Notes under the pieces: generated by a model
The model's database searches: none
Told to the model about the DNA's origin: nothing
Seen by the model: the letters and a program-made list of their open reading frames with translations, nothing else
Shown here: in pieces, positions 1 through 4,896 of the stretch
Position numbering within the stretch: position 1 is the stretch's first letter
Layout: every line of letters begins with the position of its first letter
Program-made: the position numbers and the translations under genes
Assembly (NCBI GenBank): GCA_031254995.1
Contig: JAIRTJ010000029.1
Location: 1-6,682 of the forward strand
DNA: 6,682 nt
Direction of reading: 5' to 3'
From: Eubacteriales Family XIII. Incertae Sedis bacterium
GTDB taxonomy: Bacteria > Bacillota > Clostridia > Peptostreptococcales > Anaerovoracaceae

Positions 1-144
1 AACGTGCATCTCAACGAAAAGGGACTTGCGAAGGTGGAGATCGCCGCGGCGCGCGGCAAAAAACATTACGACAAGCGCGAATCCATCGCGAAGAGGGACG
101 CCGAAAGGCGCATGAAACGGGCAAAGGATTCGTTCAACGGATAA
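1..144 (+). CDS. smpB: SsrA-binding protein SmpB (C-terminal part; 5' end outside the window)
   Basis: SmpB binds tmRNA (SsrA) and delivers it to ribosomes stalled on broken mRNAs, starting trans-translation. Reading frame 1 is open from the window edge and gives the last 47 residues before TAA at 142-144. The visible part matches the SmpB C-terminus: NVHLNEKGLAKVEIAAARGKK is the end of the beta-barrel core, followed by HYDKRE and KRDAERRMKRA. That last stretch is the basic tail known to fold as a helix in the empty mRNA channel of the ribosome. SmpB is usually about 150 residues, so roughly two thirds of the gene lies upstream. The next gene, nadE, follows after 43 bases on the same strand. 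I saw no terminator between them, so co-transcription is likely. No tmRNA gene is present downstream. The family identity rests on the conserved tail motif and is secure despite the short length. Confidence 0.93.
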   Translation, partial: NVHLNEKGLAKVEIAAARGKKHYDKRESIAKRDAERRMKRAKDSFNG

Positions 145-177
145 GCGGGAACGAACGCGAAAATCGAATTGAAAGAC

Positions 178-182
178 GGAGG
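178..182 (+). promoter_or_regulatory. Ribosome-binding site of nadE
   Basis: GGAGG sits 5 bases before the ATG at 188. It decides this start over the non-ATG codon at 169 in another frame. The spacing is short but within the normal range. Confidence 0.75.
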
Positions 183-187
183 CCGAG

Positions 188-2491
188 ATGATAGAAGGTT
201 TTGCGCGCGTGGCGGCGGTAACGCCCGAAGTGAAAGTCGGCGATTGTTTTTACAACGCTGCGCGAATCGAGGCGGCGGCGCGGGAAGTTGCGGCCTTGGG
301 CGCGCGGGTGATCTGTTTTCCGGAGCTCAGCATCACAGGCTATACCTGCGGCGACCTCTTTTTGCAGGATACGTTGCTCAATCGCGCGAAGGACGCGTTG
401 CTTCGTTTGGTGAGAGGGAGCGAGGGCCGCGACGAGATCGTCATCGCGGGTTTGCCCTTCCGTTACGGAGAGAAACTCTATAACGCGGCGGCTGTGTACG
501 GCGACGGAATTCTTCATGGGCTCGTACCCAAATCCTTCATTCCTAATTATGGCGAATTCTACGAATTGAGGCACTTTACACCTGCCGAGAACATGCCGAA
601 CGGCTTCGTGACCTTCGATGCGGGCGCAGGACGCGAAGGCGAGGATCGGTCGCTTGCGCAGGGCGCGCGTTTGTCGCCCGACGAGCGAAGCGCGCGCGCA
701 TCCTCCGAGGCGGAATACGACCGAGGCGGGCTTTACGCAGGGTACGACGAATCCGAGGGCTATGTGTTTGATGATATCCCGTTCGGGACGGCTCAGCTTT
801 TCGTGTGCGAGGAAGATCCCGAACTGGTGTTCGCCGCGGAGATCTGCGAGGATCTTTGGGTTCCCGATCCGCCGTCCGGTCGACACGCGAGGGCCGGCGC
901 AAGGATCATCTTCAACCTCTCCGCGGGCAATGAAACCGTCGGCAAGGCGGCGTACCGGAGATCGCTCGTGAGCGGGCAATCAGGACGATTGATCTGCGGA
1001 TACGTTTACGCCAACGCGGGTTTCGGAGAGAGCAGTTCCGATGCGGTGTTTTCCGGTCACAGCATGATCGGCGAAAACGGCGCTATCCTGGCCGAATCCG
1101 CTCCGTTCAGGAGCAATTGCGCGGCGGAGGGTTTGCGCCCGTCGGACGGTATCGCGTTGCGGAGTTCGCGGATTGCGGAGAGCGACGAGAGGACGAGGCC
1201 GCGCGGGGATATTGCAATCCTGGCGGATATCGACCTCCTCGGGCTCGCGCACGACAGGAGATACCGAAACACCTATCGACCCTACGATCTGTCCGAGCTC
1301 GAATACGAAATATCCTTCTTTTCGCAGAATAGGCGCAGTCGCGAAGGCGCGCGCCAAAACGGGAAGGTCGTTTCGATCAATAAGATCAAAGCGGCCGACG
1401 CGTCCGGGCTCATGCGCCGCGTCGATCCGCATCCTTTCGTCCCTTCAAATCCCAAGGAGCGAGCCGAACGCTGCGAGGATATCTTGAACATGCAAGCCTC
1501 CGGATTGGCAAAGCGATTGCTGTGCAGCGGCGCCGAGACGGCAATCATCGGCGTATCCGGCGGATTGGACAGCACATTGGCTCTTTTGGCGTCGACGCGA
1601 GCTGCGGAGATGGCGGGAATGCCGCCGGAATCGGTCGTCGCCGTCACCATGCCGGGCTTCGGCACCACGGGAACGACGAAGGGCAATGCGCGCAGACTGT
1701 GCGAAGCCGTCGGCATCGCGCTCTCCGAGATCGACATCCGCAAAGTCGCGGAGGAGCATTTGGGCAGCATCGGACATTCCGTTTCCGATCATGACACGGT
1801 ATTTGAGAATGCGCAGGCTCGCATCAGAACGATGACGCTCATGGACATCGCGAATCAGAGACGCGGCATCGCGGTCGGTACGGGCGACCTATCGGAATCG
1901 GCTCTTGGATGGGCGACATACAACGGCGACCATATGAGCATGTACGGTGTCAACGCGGGCGTGCCCAAGACCCTTGTGCGGCATATCATTCGATACGTCG
2001 CGGACGCGAATCCGGCTTTGACCGACGTCCTGAGCGACATACTCGATACGCCCGTGAGCCCGGAACTCCTGCCTCCGGACGAGGGCGGCATCAGCCAAAA
2101 GACGGAGGAGATCATCGGTCCTTATGAGCTTCACGACTTCTTTCTCTATCATATGATTCGGTGGGGGCGAGCGCCCGGAGTCATACGGAAATTGGCGAAG
2201 ATCGCGTTTTCGGGCGCGAACTGCGAGAGGAATGCGGCTTTCAGCGAAAAGACGAATCAAAGCGCGGATCATCGGCAAGAAGCGATATGCGACGACAGCG
2301 TGAGCCGTTTCGACGCCGAGACGATCGACAGATGGCTCAAGGTGTTTTACCGTCGCTTCTTCGCGAATCAGTTCAAGCGCAATGCGGTTCCGGACGGACC
2401 GAAAATCGGCTCCGTCAGCCTGTCGCCGCGCGGCGATTGGCGCATGCCGTCCGATGCCGAAGTCCGCATGTGGTTAGATGAATTAGAATAG
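188..2491 (+). CDS. nadE: Glutamine-dependent NAD+ synthetase (fused amidase and synthetase)
   Basis: This cytoplasmic enzyme makes NAD+ from nicotinic acid adenine dinucleotide, ATP and glutamine, the last step of NAD synthesis. The 767-residue product has two domains. The N-terminal nitrilase-like amidase (about 1-355) frees ammonia from glutamine. Its triad is visible as Glu46 (FPELSITGYT), Lys115 (VPKSFIPNYGEF) and Cys220 (AEICEDLWVP). The C-terminal synthetase domain (about 415-767) has the PP-loop SGGLDST at 457-463, then GTGDLSESALGWATYNGDHMS, which matches the family core, and the end motif SPRGDWRMPSDAE. Family members in clostridia are, from memory, about 640 residues. The surplus lies in three hydrophilic stretches at about 145-191, 307-340 and 677-706, all between conserved blocks, so catalysis should be intact. 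The start is set by GGAGG 5 bases upstream and the conserved opening (FARVAAVTPEVKVGD). It follows smpB by 43 bases and converges on the minus-strand gene ending at 2554. Confidence 0.96.
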   Translation: MIEGFARVAAVTPEVKVGDCFYNAARIEAAAREVAALGARVICFPELSITGYTCGDLFLQDTLLNRAKDALLRLVRGSEGRDEIVIAGLPFRYGEKLYNAAAVYGDGILHGLVPKSFIPNYGEFYELRHFTPAENMPNGFVTFDAGAGREGEDRSLAQGARLSPDERSARASSEAEYDRGGLYAGYDESEGYVFDDIPFGTAQLFVCEEDPELVFAAEICEDLWVPDPPSGRHARAGARIIFNLSAGNETVGKAAYRRSLVSGQSGRLICGYVYANAGFGESSSDAVFSGHSMIGENGAILAESAPFRSNCAAEGLRPSDGIALRSSRIAESDERTRPRGDIAILADIDLLGLAHDRRYRNTYRPYDLSELEYEISFFSQNRRSREGARQNGKVVSINKIKAADASGLMRRVDPHPFVPSNPKERAERCEDILNMQASGLAKRLLCSGAETAIIGVSGGLDSTLALLASTRAAEMAGMPPESVVAVTMPGFGTTGTTKGNARRLCEAVGIALSEIDIRKVAEEHLGSIGHSVSDHDTVFENAQARIRTMTLMDIANQRRGIAVGTGDLSESALGWATYNGDHMSMYGVNAGVPKTLVRHIIRYVADANPALTDVLSDILDTPVSPELLPPDEGGISQKTEEIIGPYELHDFFLYHMIRWGRAPGVIRKLAKIAFSGANCERNAAFSEKTNQSADHRQEAICDDSVSRFDAETIDRWLKVFYRRFFANQFKRNAVPDGPKIGSVSLSPRGDWRMPSDAEVRMWLDELE
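620..760 (+). other. Extra loop segment 1 in NadE (about residues 145-191)
   Basis: Residues between HFTPAENMPNGFVTFD and VFDDIPFGTAQLF are rich in Arg, Glu, Ser, Gly and Asp. They fill a place where family members go almost directly from the GEFYE-RHF block to the PFGT block. The active-site Lys115 and Cys220 are 105 residues apart here, against 55 in the M. tuberculosis enzyme (Lys121, Cys176, from memory). The DNA holds a 9-base direct repeat, CCGAGGCGG, at 705-713 and 721-729, and TACGAC twice (716-721 and 743-748). This suggests growth by short duplications. The boundaries are approximate because no alignment was run. Confidence 0.6.
1106..1207 (+). other. Extra loop segment 2 in NadE (about residues 307-340)
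   Basis: This segment lies between the block ending GENGAILAESAPF and the block ILADIDLLGL, near the end of the amidase domain. The usual protein passes from 'ILAES..F' to the next beta strand in a few residues. Here about 34 hydrophilic residues intervene, rich in Arg, Ser, Glu and Asp. The frame stays open and both flanks match the family, so this is an in-frame expansion and not a sequencing frameshift. Confidence 0.55.
2216..2305 (+). other. Extra loop segment 3 in NadE (about residues 677-706)
   Basis: Between KIAFSG and FDAETIDRWLKVFYRRFF about 30 residues are inserted, including two Cys (ANCERN and AICDDS). Family members normally read 'AF.G-(E/D)Y....I..WLK.FYRRFF' with almost no gap. 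The insertion lies near the C-terminus of the synthetase domain, away from the PP-loop. The boundaries are estimated from remembered family sequences. Confidence 0.55.
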
Positions 2492-2503
2492 AATTGCGGG
2501 CTT

Positions 2504-2537
2504 GATCGCGCCGCGGACGACTCGCCCGAGCGCGATC
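2504..2537. terminator. Weak stem-loop between the convergent genes, possible shared terminator
   Basis: GATCGCGC at 2504-2511 and GCGCGATC at 2530-2537 form a perfect 8-base inverted repeat with an 18-base loop, 13 bases after the nadE stop. An AT-rich run (AATTTTATTT) begins at 2550, some 12 bases after the stem, so this is not a textbook intrinsic terminator. Its place in the 62-base gap between two converging genes is the main support. Confidence 0.3.
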
Positions 2538-2553
2538 GCGCACGACGCGAATT

Positions 2554-3591
2554 TTATTTGCTCGAACGAGGCTTCGCGCGTTCGTATTGCTTTGGCCACG
2601 CGACATCATCGCCCAATTCCATTGCGGCGGTCAGCGGCCAATAGGGATTGCGCAACAACTCGCGTCCCAAAAATACGAGATCGACCTTACCCTCAGCTGC
2701 GGCGGCTTCCGCTTCCGTCGGCGTCGTGATCAGACCTCCGCCGACGACAGGCAGCCCCGTACGCTCCCGGATGATTTGGGCGTGCGGAAGCTGATATCCC
2801 GGGAAGGCCTTCGGAACCGCGGGCATGAGTCCGCCTGTGCTGACGTCGACGGCATCTATCCCGTTCCCGATGTCCTTTACGAAATTCAATTGCTCCGCCA
2901 GATCGGCCGGCATGTTTCCGCCGTCTGCGTATTCTTCTGCGGTAACGCGAACGAAGATCGTTTTTTCGGGAGGCAGAACCTCGCTGATCGCCTCCAACAC
3001 CTCGCCGAGGAAACGCGCCCGATTTTTCGGCGTCCCTCCGTAAACATCAGTTCGATTGTTCGTCAGCGGTGAGAGAAATTGATTCAGCAGATAGCCGTGT
3101 GCGGCGTGAATTTCGATCACGTCAAATCCGGCATCGCTCGCGCGTTTGGCCGCGGCGCGAAATTCCTCTGTCGTCTCTCGGATGTCGGCGGTCGTCATTG
3201 CGACGGGAACGCGGGAGTTCGCGTCGTAGGCGAGGGCTTCCGCCGATTCGATGACGATGTCTTTCACTTCGGATTTCCTGCCCGCGTGGTTGAGCTGTAT
3301 GCCCGCCTTTGCGCCGTTTTCGCGGATGCGCTCGGCCAATGATCTCAGAGCCACGCCCTGATCGTCCTTCCAGAGGCCGAGATCCAAATCGCTGATTCTG
3401 CCCTCCGGGGATATGCCGACGGCTTCGAGAATTATGAGACCCGCGCCTCCGATCGCCCGCGTCGCGTAATGGGTGAAGTGCCAGTCCTCGGGTGTGCCGT
3501 TCGGCGCGCAATACATGCACATCGGCGGCATGACGATGCGGTTTTTCAACGTGAGGTTCTTTACTGAGAAGGGTTCGAACAATTTGCTCAT
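2554..3591 (-). CDS. namA: NADPH dehydrogenase / ene-reductase of the Old Yellow Enzyme family (NamA/YqjM type)
   Basis: This FMN-dependent TIM-barrel enzyme uses NAD(P)H to reduce activated C=C bonds such as enones, and often nitro compounds. Its natural substrate is usually unknown; detoxification of electrophiles is proposed for the family. The 345-residue product is close in length to B. subtilis YqjM (338) and follows it end to end. Visible features are the start LFEPFSVKNLTLKNRIVMPPM; Cys25 and Tyr27 in MCMY (YqjM Cys26 and Tyr28, which tune the flavin); IQLNHAGRK (98-106); substrate-binding His162 and His165 in IHAAHGYL; Tyr167; FLSPLTNNRTDVYGG; Arg215 in FVRV; phosphate-binding FLGRELLRNP (308-316); and C-terminal QYER with Arg338, matching the YqjM arginine finger that reaches into the neighbouring subunit. 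A further Cys28 follows the MCMY motif. The ATG at 3591 has AAGGAG 10 bases upstream. The gene is divergent from the hydrolase and convergent with nadE, and is probably transcribed alone. Confidence 0.95.
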   Translation of the reverse strand: MSKLFEPFSVKNLTLKNRIVMPPMCMYCAPNGTPEDWHFTHYATRAIGGAGLIILEAVGISPEGRISDLDLGLWKDDQGVALRSLAERIRENGAKAGIQLNHAGRKSEVKDIVIESAEALAYDANSRVPVAMTTADIRETTEEFRAAAKRASDAGFDVIEIHAAHGYLLNQFLSPLTNNRTDVYGGTPKNRARFLGEVLEAISEVLPPEKTIFVRVTAEEYADGGNMPADLAEQLNFVKDIGNGIDAVDVSTGGLMPAVPKAFPGYQLPHAQIIRERTGLPVVGGGLITTPTEAEAAAAEGKVDLVFLGRELLRNPYWPLTAAMELGDDVAWPKQYERAKPRSSK

Positions 3592-3601
3592 CGTATTTAT
3601 T

Positions 3602-3607
3602 CTCCTT
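3602..3607 (-). promoter_or_regulatory. Ribosome-binding site of namA
   Basis: On the minus strand this reads AAGGAG, 10 bases before the ATG at 3591. It is slightly distant but supports the start chosen from the conserved N-terminus. Confidence 0.65.
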
Positions 3608-3612
3608 TATTT

Positions 3613-3627
3613 CGTTTCTCCGAAACG
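3613..3627. repeat. Perfect 6-base inverted repeat just upstream of the namA ribosome-binding site
   Basis: CGTTTC (3613-3618), a 3-base spacer and GAAACG (3622-3627) form a perfect palindromic hairpin. It ends 5 bases before the AAGGAG of namA in the predicted leader. In RNA it would be a small stem with a tight loop next to the ribosome-binding site; in DNA it could be a half-site pair for a repressor. The function is not known. Confidence 0.45.
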
Positions 3628-3649
3628 CGGCGCGTCAACGGATTCCGGC

Positions 3650-3694
3650 ATTGCGCATTTATGAGAAATCCTTGCAGTCGCTTTTTTGCGCAAT
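3650..3694. repeat. Spaced inverted repeat ATTGCGCA / TGCGCAAT
   Basis: ATTGCGCA at 3650-3657 and TGCGCAAT at 3687-3694 are exact reverse complements, 29 bases apart. The right copy lies within the full palindrome TTGCGCAA (3686-3693), and the left copy is one base short of it. Both copies fall in the predicted namA leader, downstream of its likely transcription start. They could be a pair of operator sites or a long-loop stem. Confidence 0.4.
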
Positions 3695-3719
3695 ATCCGA
3701 TCGGTGAAGCAATAATATG

Positions 3720-3747
3720 ATTTTACATTTTTTTTCGGCGAATGCAA
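3720..3747 (-). promoter_or_regulatory. Predicted sigma-A-type promoter of namA
   Basis: Read on the minus strand there is TTGCAT (3742-3747) as the -35 element, a 16-base spacer containing an A-run, and TAAAAT (3720-3725) as the -10 element. Transcription would begin near 3712, giving a leader of about 120 bases that contains the two inverted repeats described at 3613-3694. Confidence 0.55.
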
Positions 3748-3767
3748 GTCCTCAGCCGCATTTGACG

Positions 3768-3789
3768 CGAGACGGGGACGACGGTCTCG
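3768..3789. repeat. Inverted repeat CGAGAC / GTCTCG
   Basis: CGAGAC at 3768-3773 and GTCTCG at 3784-3789 are separated by 10 bases. It lies between the two divergent promoters, a position suited to an operator, but a 6-base match in GC-rich DNA may also be chance. Confidence 0.3.
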
Positions 3790-3838
3790 GGGTTGCTTCA
3801 TGTCGAGGCGCGCGGTTTCGGTTTTTTTGTTTTTTCAA

Positions 3839-3867
3839 TTTATCAATCGAAAAGTAAAGTGTATAAT
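3839..3867 (+). promoter_or_regulatory. Predicted promoter of the hydrolase-uvrB unit
   Basis: A perfect -10 element TATAAT lies at 3862-3867. With a 17-base spacer the -35 position (3839-3844) reads TTTATC, a weak match. T-rich DNA just upstream (about 3810-3840) resembles an UP element and may compensate. Transcription would start near 3874, about 87 bases before the hydrolase ATG. Confidence 0.6.
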
Positions 3868-3960
3868 AATCATGGGAGCGTATCCGGGCGTCGGATGATT
3901 TAAGCGACTGCGATACCGAGTCGATTTTGCGGTTTGGAAAGGCCCGAGGCCGACGAAAAA

Positions 3961-4890
3961 ATGTTTGTCAAGAATATCGAGGAAGCGGAACTAAGGCGTC
4001 CCGCCGCATCCGGGGAGGGTGAAATATTCTCGCGGATTTGGAGCGGCGAGGAACGACGTGCCGTCGTGCAGATCGCGCACGGCATGGCCGAACACAGCGG
4101 CAGATACGCCGATTTCGCGAGGTTTCTCGCCTCGCGGGGTTATGCGGTCGGCATGAACGACCACGCAGGGCACGGACGCAGCGCCGTGACCTTAGGCTAT
4201 TTCGCGGAGAAAGACGGGATGACTTATGTCGTCGAGGACATGAAGGCGTTGACCGACGACTTGAAGGCGCGGTACCCGGGTCTTCCCGTGTTCCTGTTGG
4301 GACACAGCATGGGTTCGTTTCTCGCGCGCAAGTACGTCACGCGTTACGGCGGCGAATTGAGAGGTTGCATCCTCTCGGGGACGGCGGGAAAAAATGGAGC
4401 ATTGGCTCTCGGGAAGACGTTGGCGTTCGTCCAAAAGAAAATCATGGGCGCCAAATCTCCGGGAGGTCTGCTCTCGGCCATCGCCTTCGGTTCCTACAAC
4501 AAGCGAATCAAGAATCCCGTCAATGATTTCGCGTGGCTCTCGTCCTTGGATAAAACGTGCGCGGATTACGTGAATGACGAGATGTGCGGCTTTATCTTCA
4601 CCGCCGGCGGATTTTGCGACCTGTTCGAATTGCTCGGCGAGGTCAACGCCGCGGATTGGGCAGGAAAGATTCCTGCGTCATTGCCGATTTTCATCTTCGC
4701 CGGAGAAGAAGATCCCGTCGGCGCTTACGGGCGCGGTCCGAGGGAGGTATACGACGCGTTGGCCGCGACGGGGCATGAGGATTTGACGCTGAAACTCTAC
4801 CCGAACGGAAGACATGAGATGCTCAACGAAGTCAACAAGGAAGAGGTCTATGCGGACGTCTTGACGTGGTTGGATGAGGCGGGAGGATGA
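3961..4890 (+). CDS. Alpha/beta hydrolase, monoacylglycerol lipase / lysophospholipase-like
   Basis: The 309-residue product is a serine hydrolase of the Hydrolase_4 (monoglyceride lipase/lysophospholipase PldB-like) group, which cleaves monoacylglycerols or lysophospholipids. The exact substrate cannot be read from the sequence. Visible features are the oxyanion-region motif HGMAEH (40-45); the group hallmark DHAGHGRS (67-74); the nucleophile elbow GHSMG with Ser116; catalytic Asp251 in FAGEEDPVG; and His285 in GRHEMLNE. No signal peptide or membrane segment is visible, so it should be cytoplasmic. The ATG at 3961 is preferred because homologues start a similar distance before the first strand, and GAGG lies 11 bases upstream. 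The in-frame TTG at 3934 would add nine charged residues and has no clear ribosome-binding site. A TATAAT promoter lies upstream. The stop codon is 6 bases before uvrB and overlaps its leader, so both are likely on one transcript. Confidence 0.88.
   Translation: MFVKNIEEAELRRPAASGEGEIFSRIWSGEERRAVVQIAHGMAEHSGRYADFARFLASRGYAVGMNDHAGHGRSAVTLGYFAEKDGMTYVVEDMKALTDDLKARYPGLPVFLLGHSMGSFLARKYVTRYGGELRGCILSGTAGKNGALALGKTLAFVQKKIMGAKSPGGLLSAIAFGSYNKRIKNPVNDFAWLSSLDKTCADYVNDEMCGFIFTAGGFCDLFELLGEVNAADWAGKIPASLPIFIFAGEEDPVGAYGRGPREVYDALAATGHEDLTLKLYPNGRHEMLNEVNKEEVYADVLTWLDEAGG
4881..4886 (+). promoter_or_regulatory. Ribosome-binding site of uvrB inside the end of the hydrolase gene
   Basis: GGGAGG lies within the last codons of the hydrolase gene, 10 bases before the uvrB ATG at 4897. 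An earlier ATG at 4887 opens only seven codons before a TAA, so it is not the start. The arrangement favours translational coupling. Confidence 0.7.
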
Positions 4891-4896
4891 ACGTTC

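Larger units (their letters stand above)
3592..3960. other. Divergent control region between namA and the hydrolase gene
   Basis: About 370 bases separate the two start codons. The region is clearly richer in A and T than the flanking genes, with runs of T around 3728-3735, 3811-3817 and 3819-3824. I see promoter-like elements facing both ways and four short inverted repeats, but no convincing gene. A 64-codon minus-strand reading frame (3607-3801) and a 9-codon plus-strand one (3872-3898) lack ribosome-binding sites and recognisable content. Confidence 0.7.

Noticed and set aside
145..187. tmRNA gene next to smpB
   Set aside because: Only 43 bases separate smpB from nadE, far too short for tmRNA; nothing like it is seen elsewhere in the window.
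641..705. Long hairpin formed by GAGGAT and ATCCTC in NadE loop segment 1
   Set aside because: Only six bases pair across a gap of more than 50 and the interior does not pair well; this is probably chance in GC-rich DNA.
134..979. 281-codon minus-strand reading frame as a gene
   Set aside because: It is opposite the smpB end and the amidase domain of nadE, has no recognisable motif, and is explained as a codon-usage shadow.
1282..1770. 162-codon minus-strand frame opposite nadE
   Set aside because: It mirrors the conserved synthetase coding sequence and has no family resemblance.
2587..3072. 161-codon plus-strand frame opposite namA
   Set aside because: namA is strongly supported on the minus strand across the same bases; this frame has no motif.
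3607..3801. 64-codon minus-strand frame in the divergent region
   Set aside because: It has no ribosome-binding site, spans the predicted namA promoter and leader, and its composition looks like translated non-coding DNA.
3790..3830. Intrinsic terminator before the T-rich run upstream of the hydrolase gene
   Set aside because: No adequate stem lies directly before the T-run, and no gene ends here because both flanking genes point away. The T-rich DNA fits promoter upstream sequence better.
3872..3898. Nine-codon plus-strand frame as a leader peptide of the hydrolase gene
   Set aside because: It begins at or before the predicted transcription start, has no ribosome-binding site and no run of regulatory codons.
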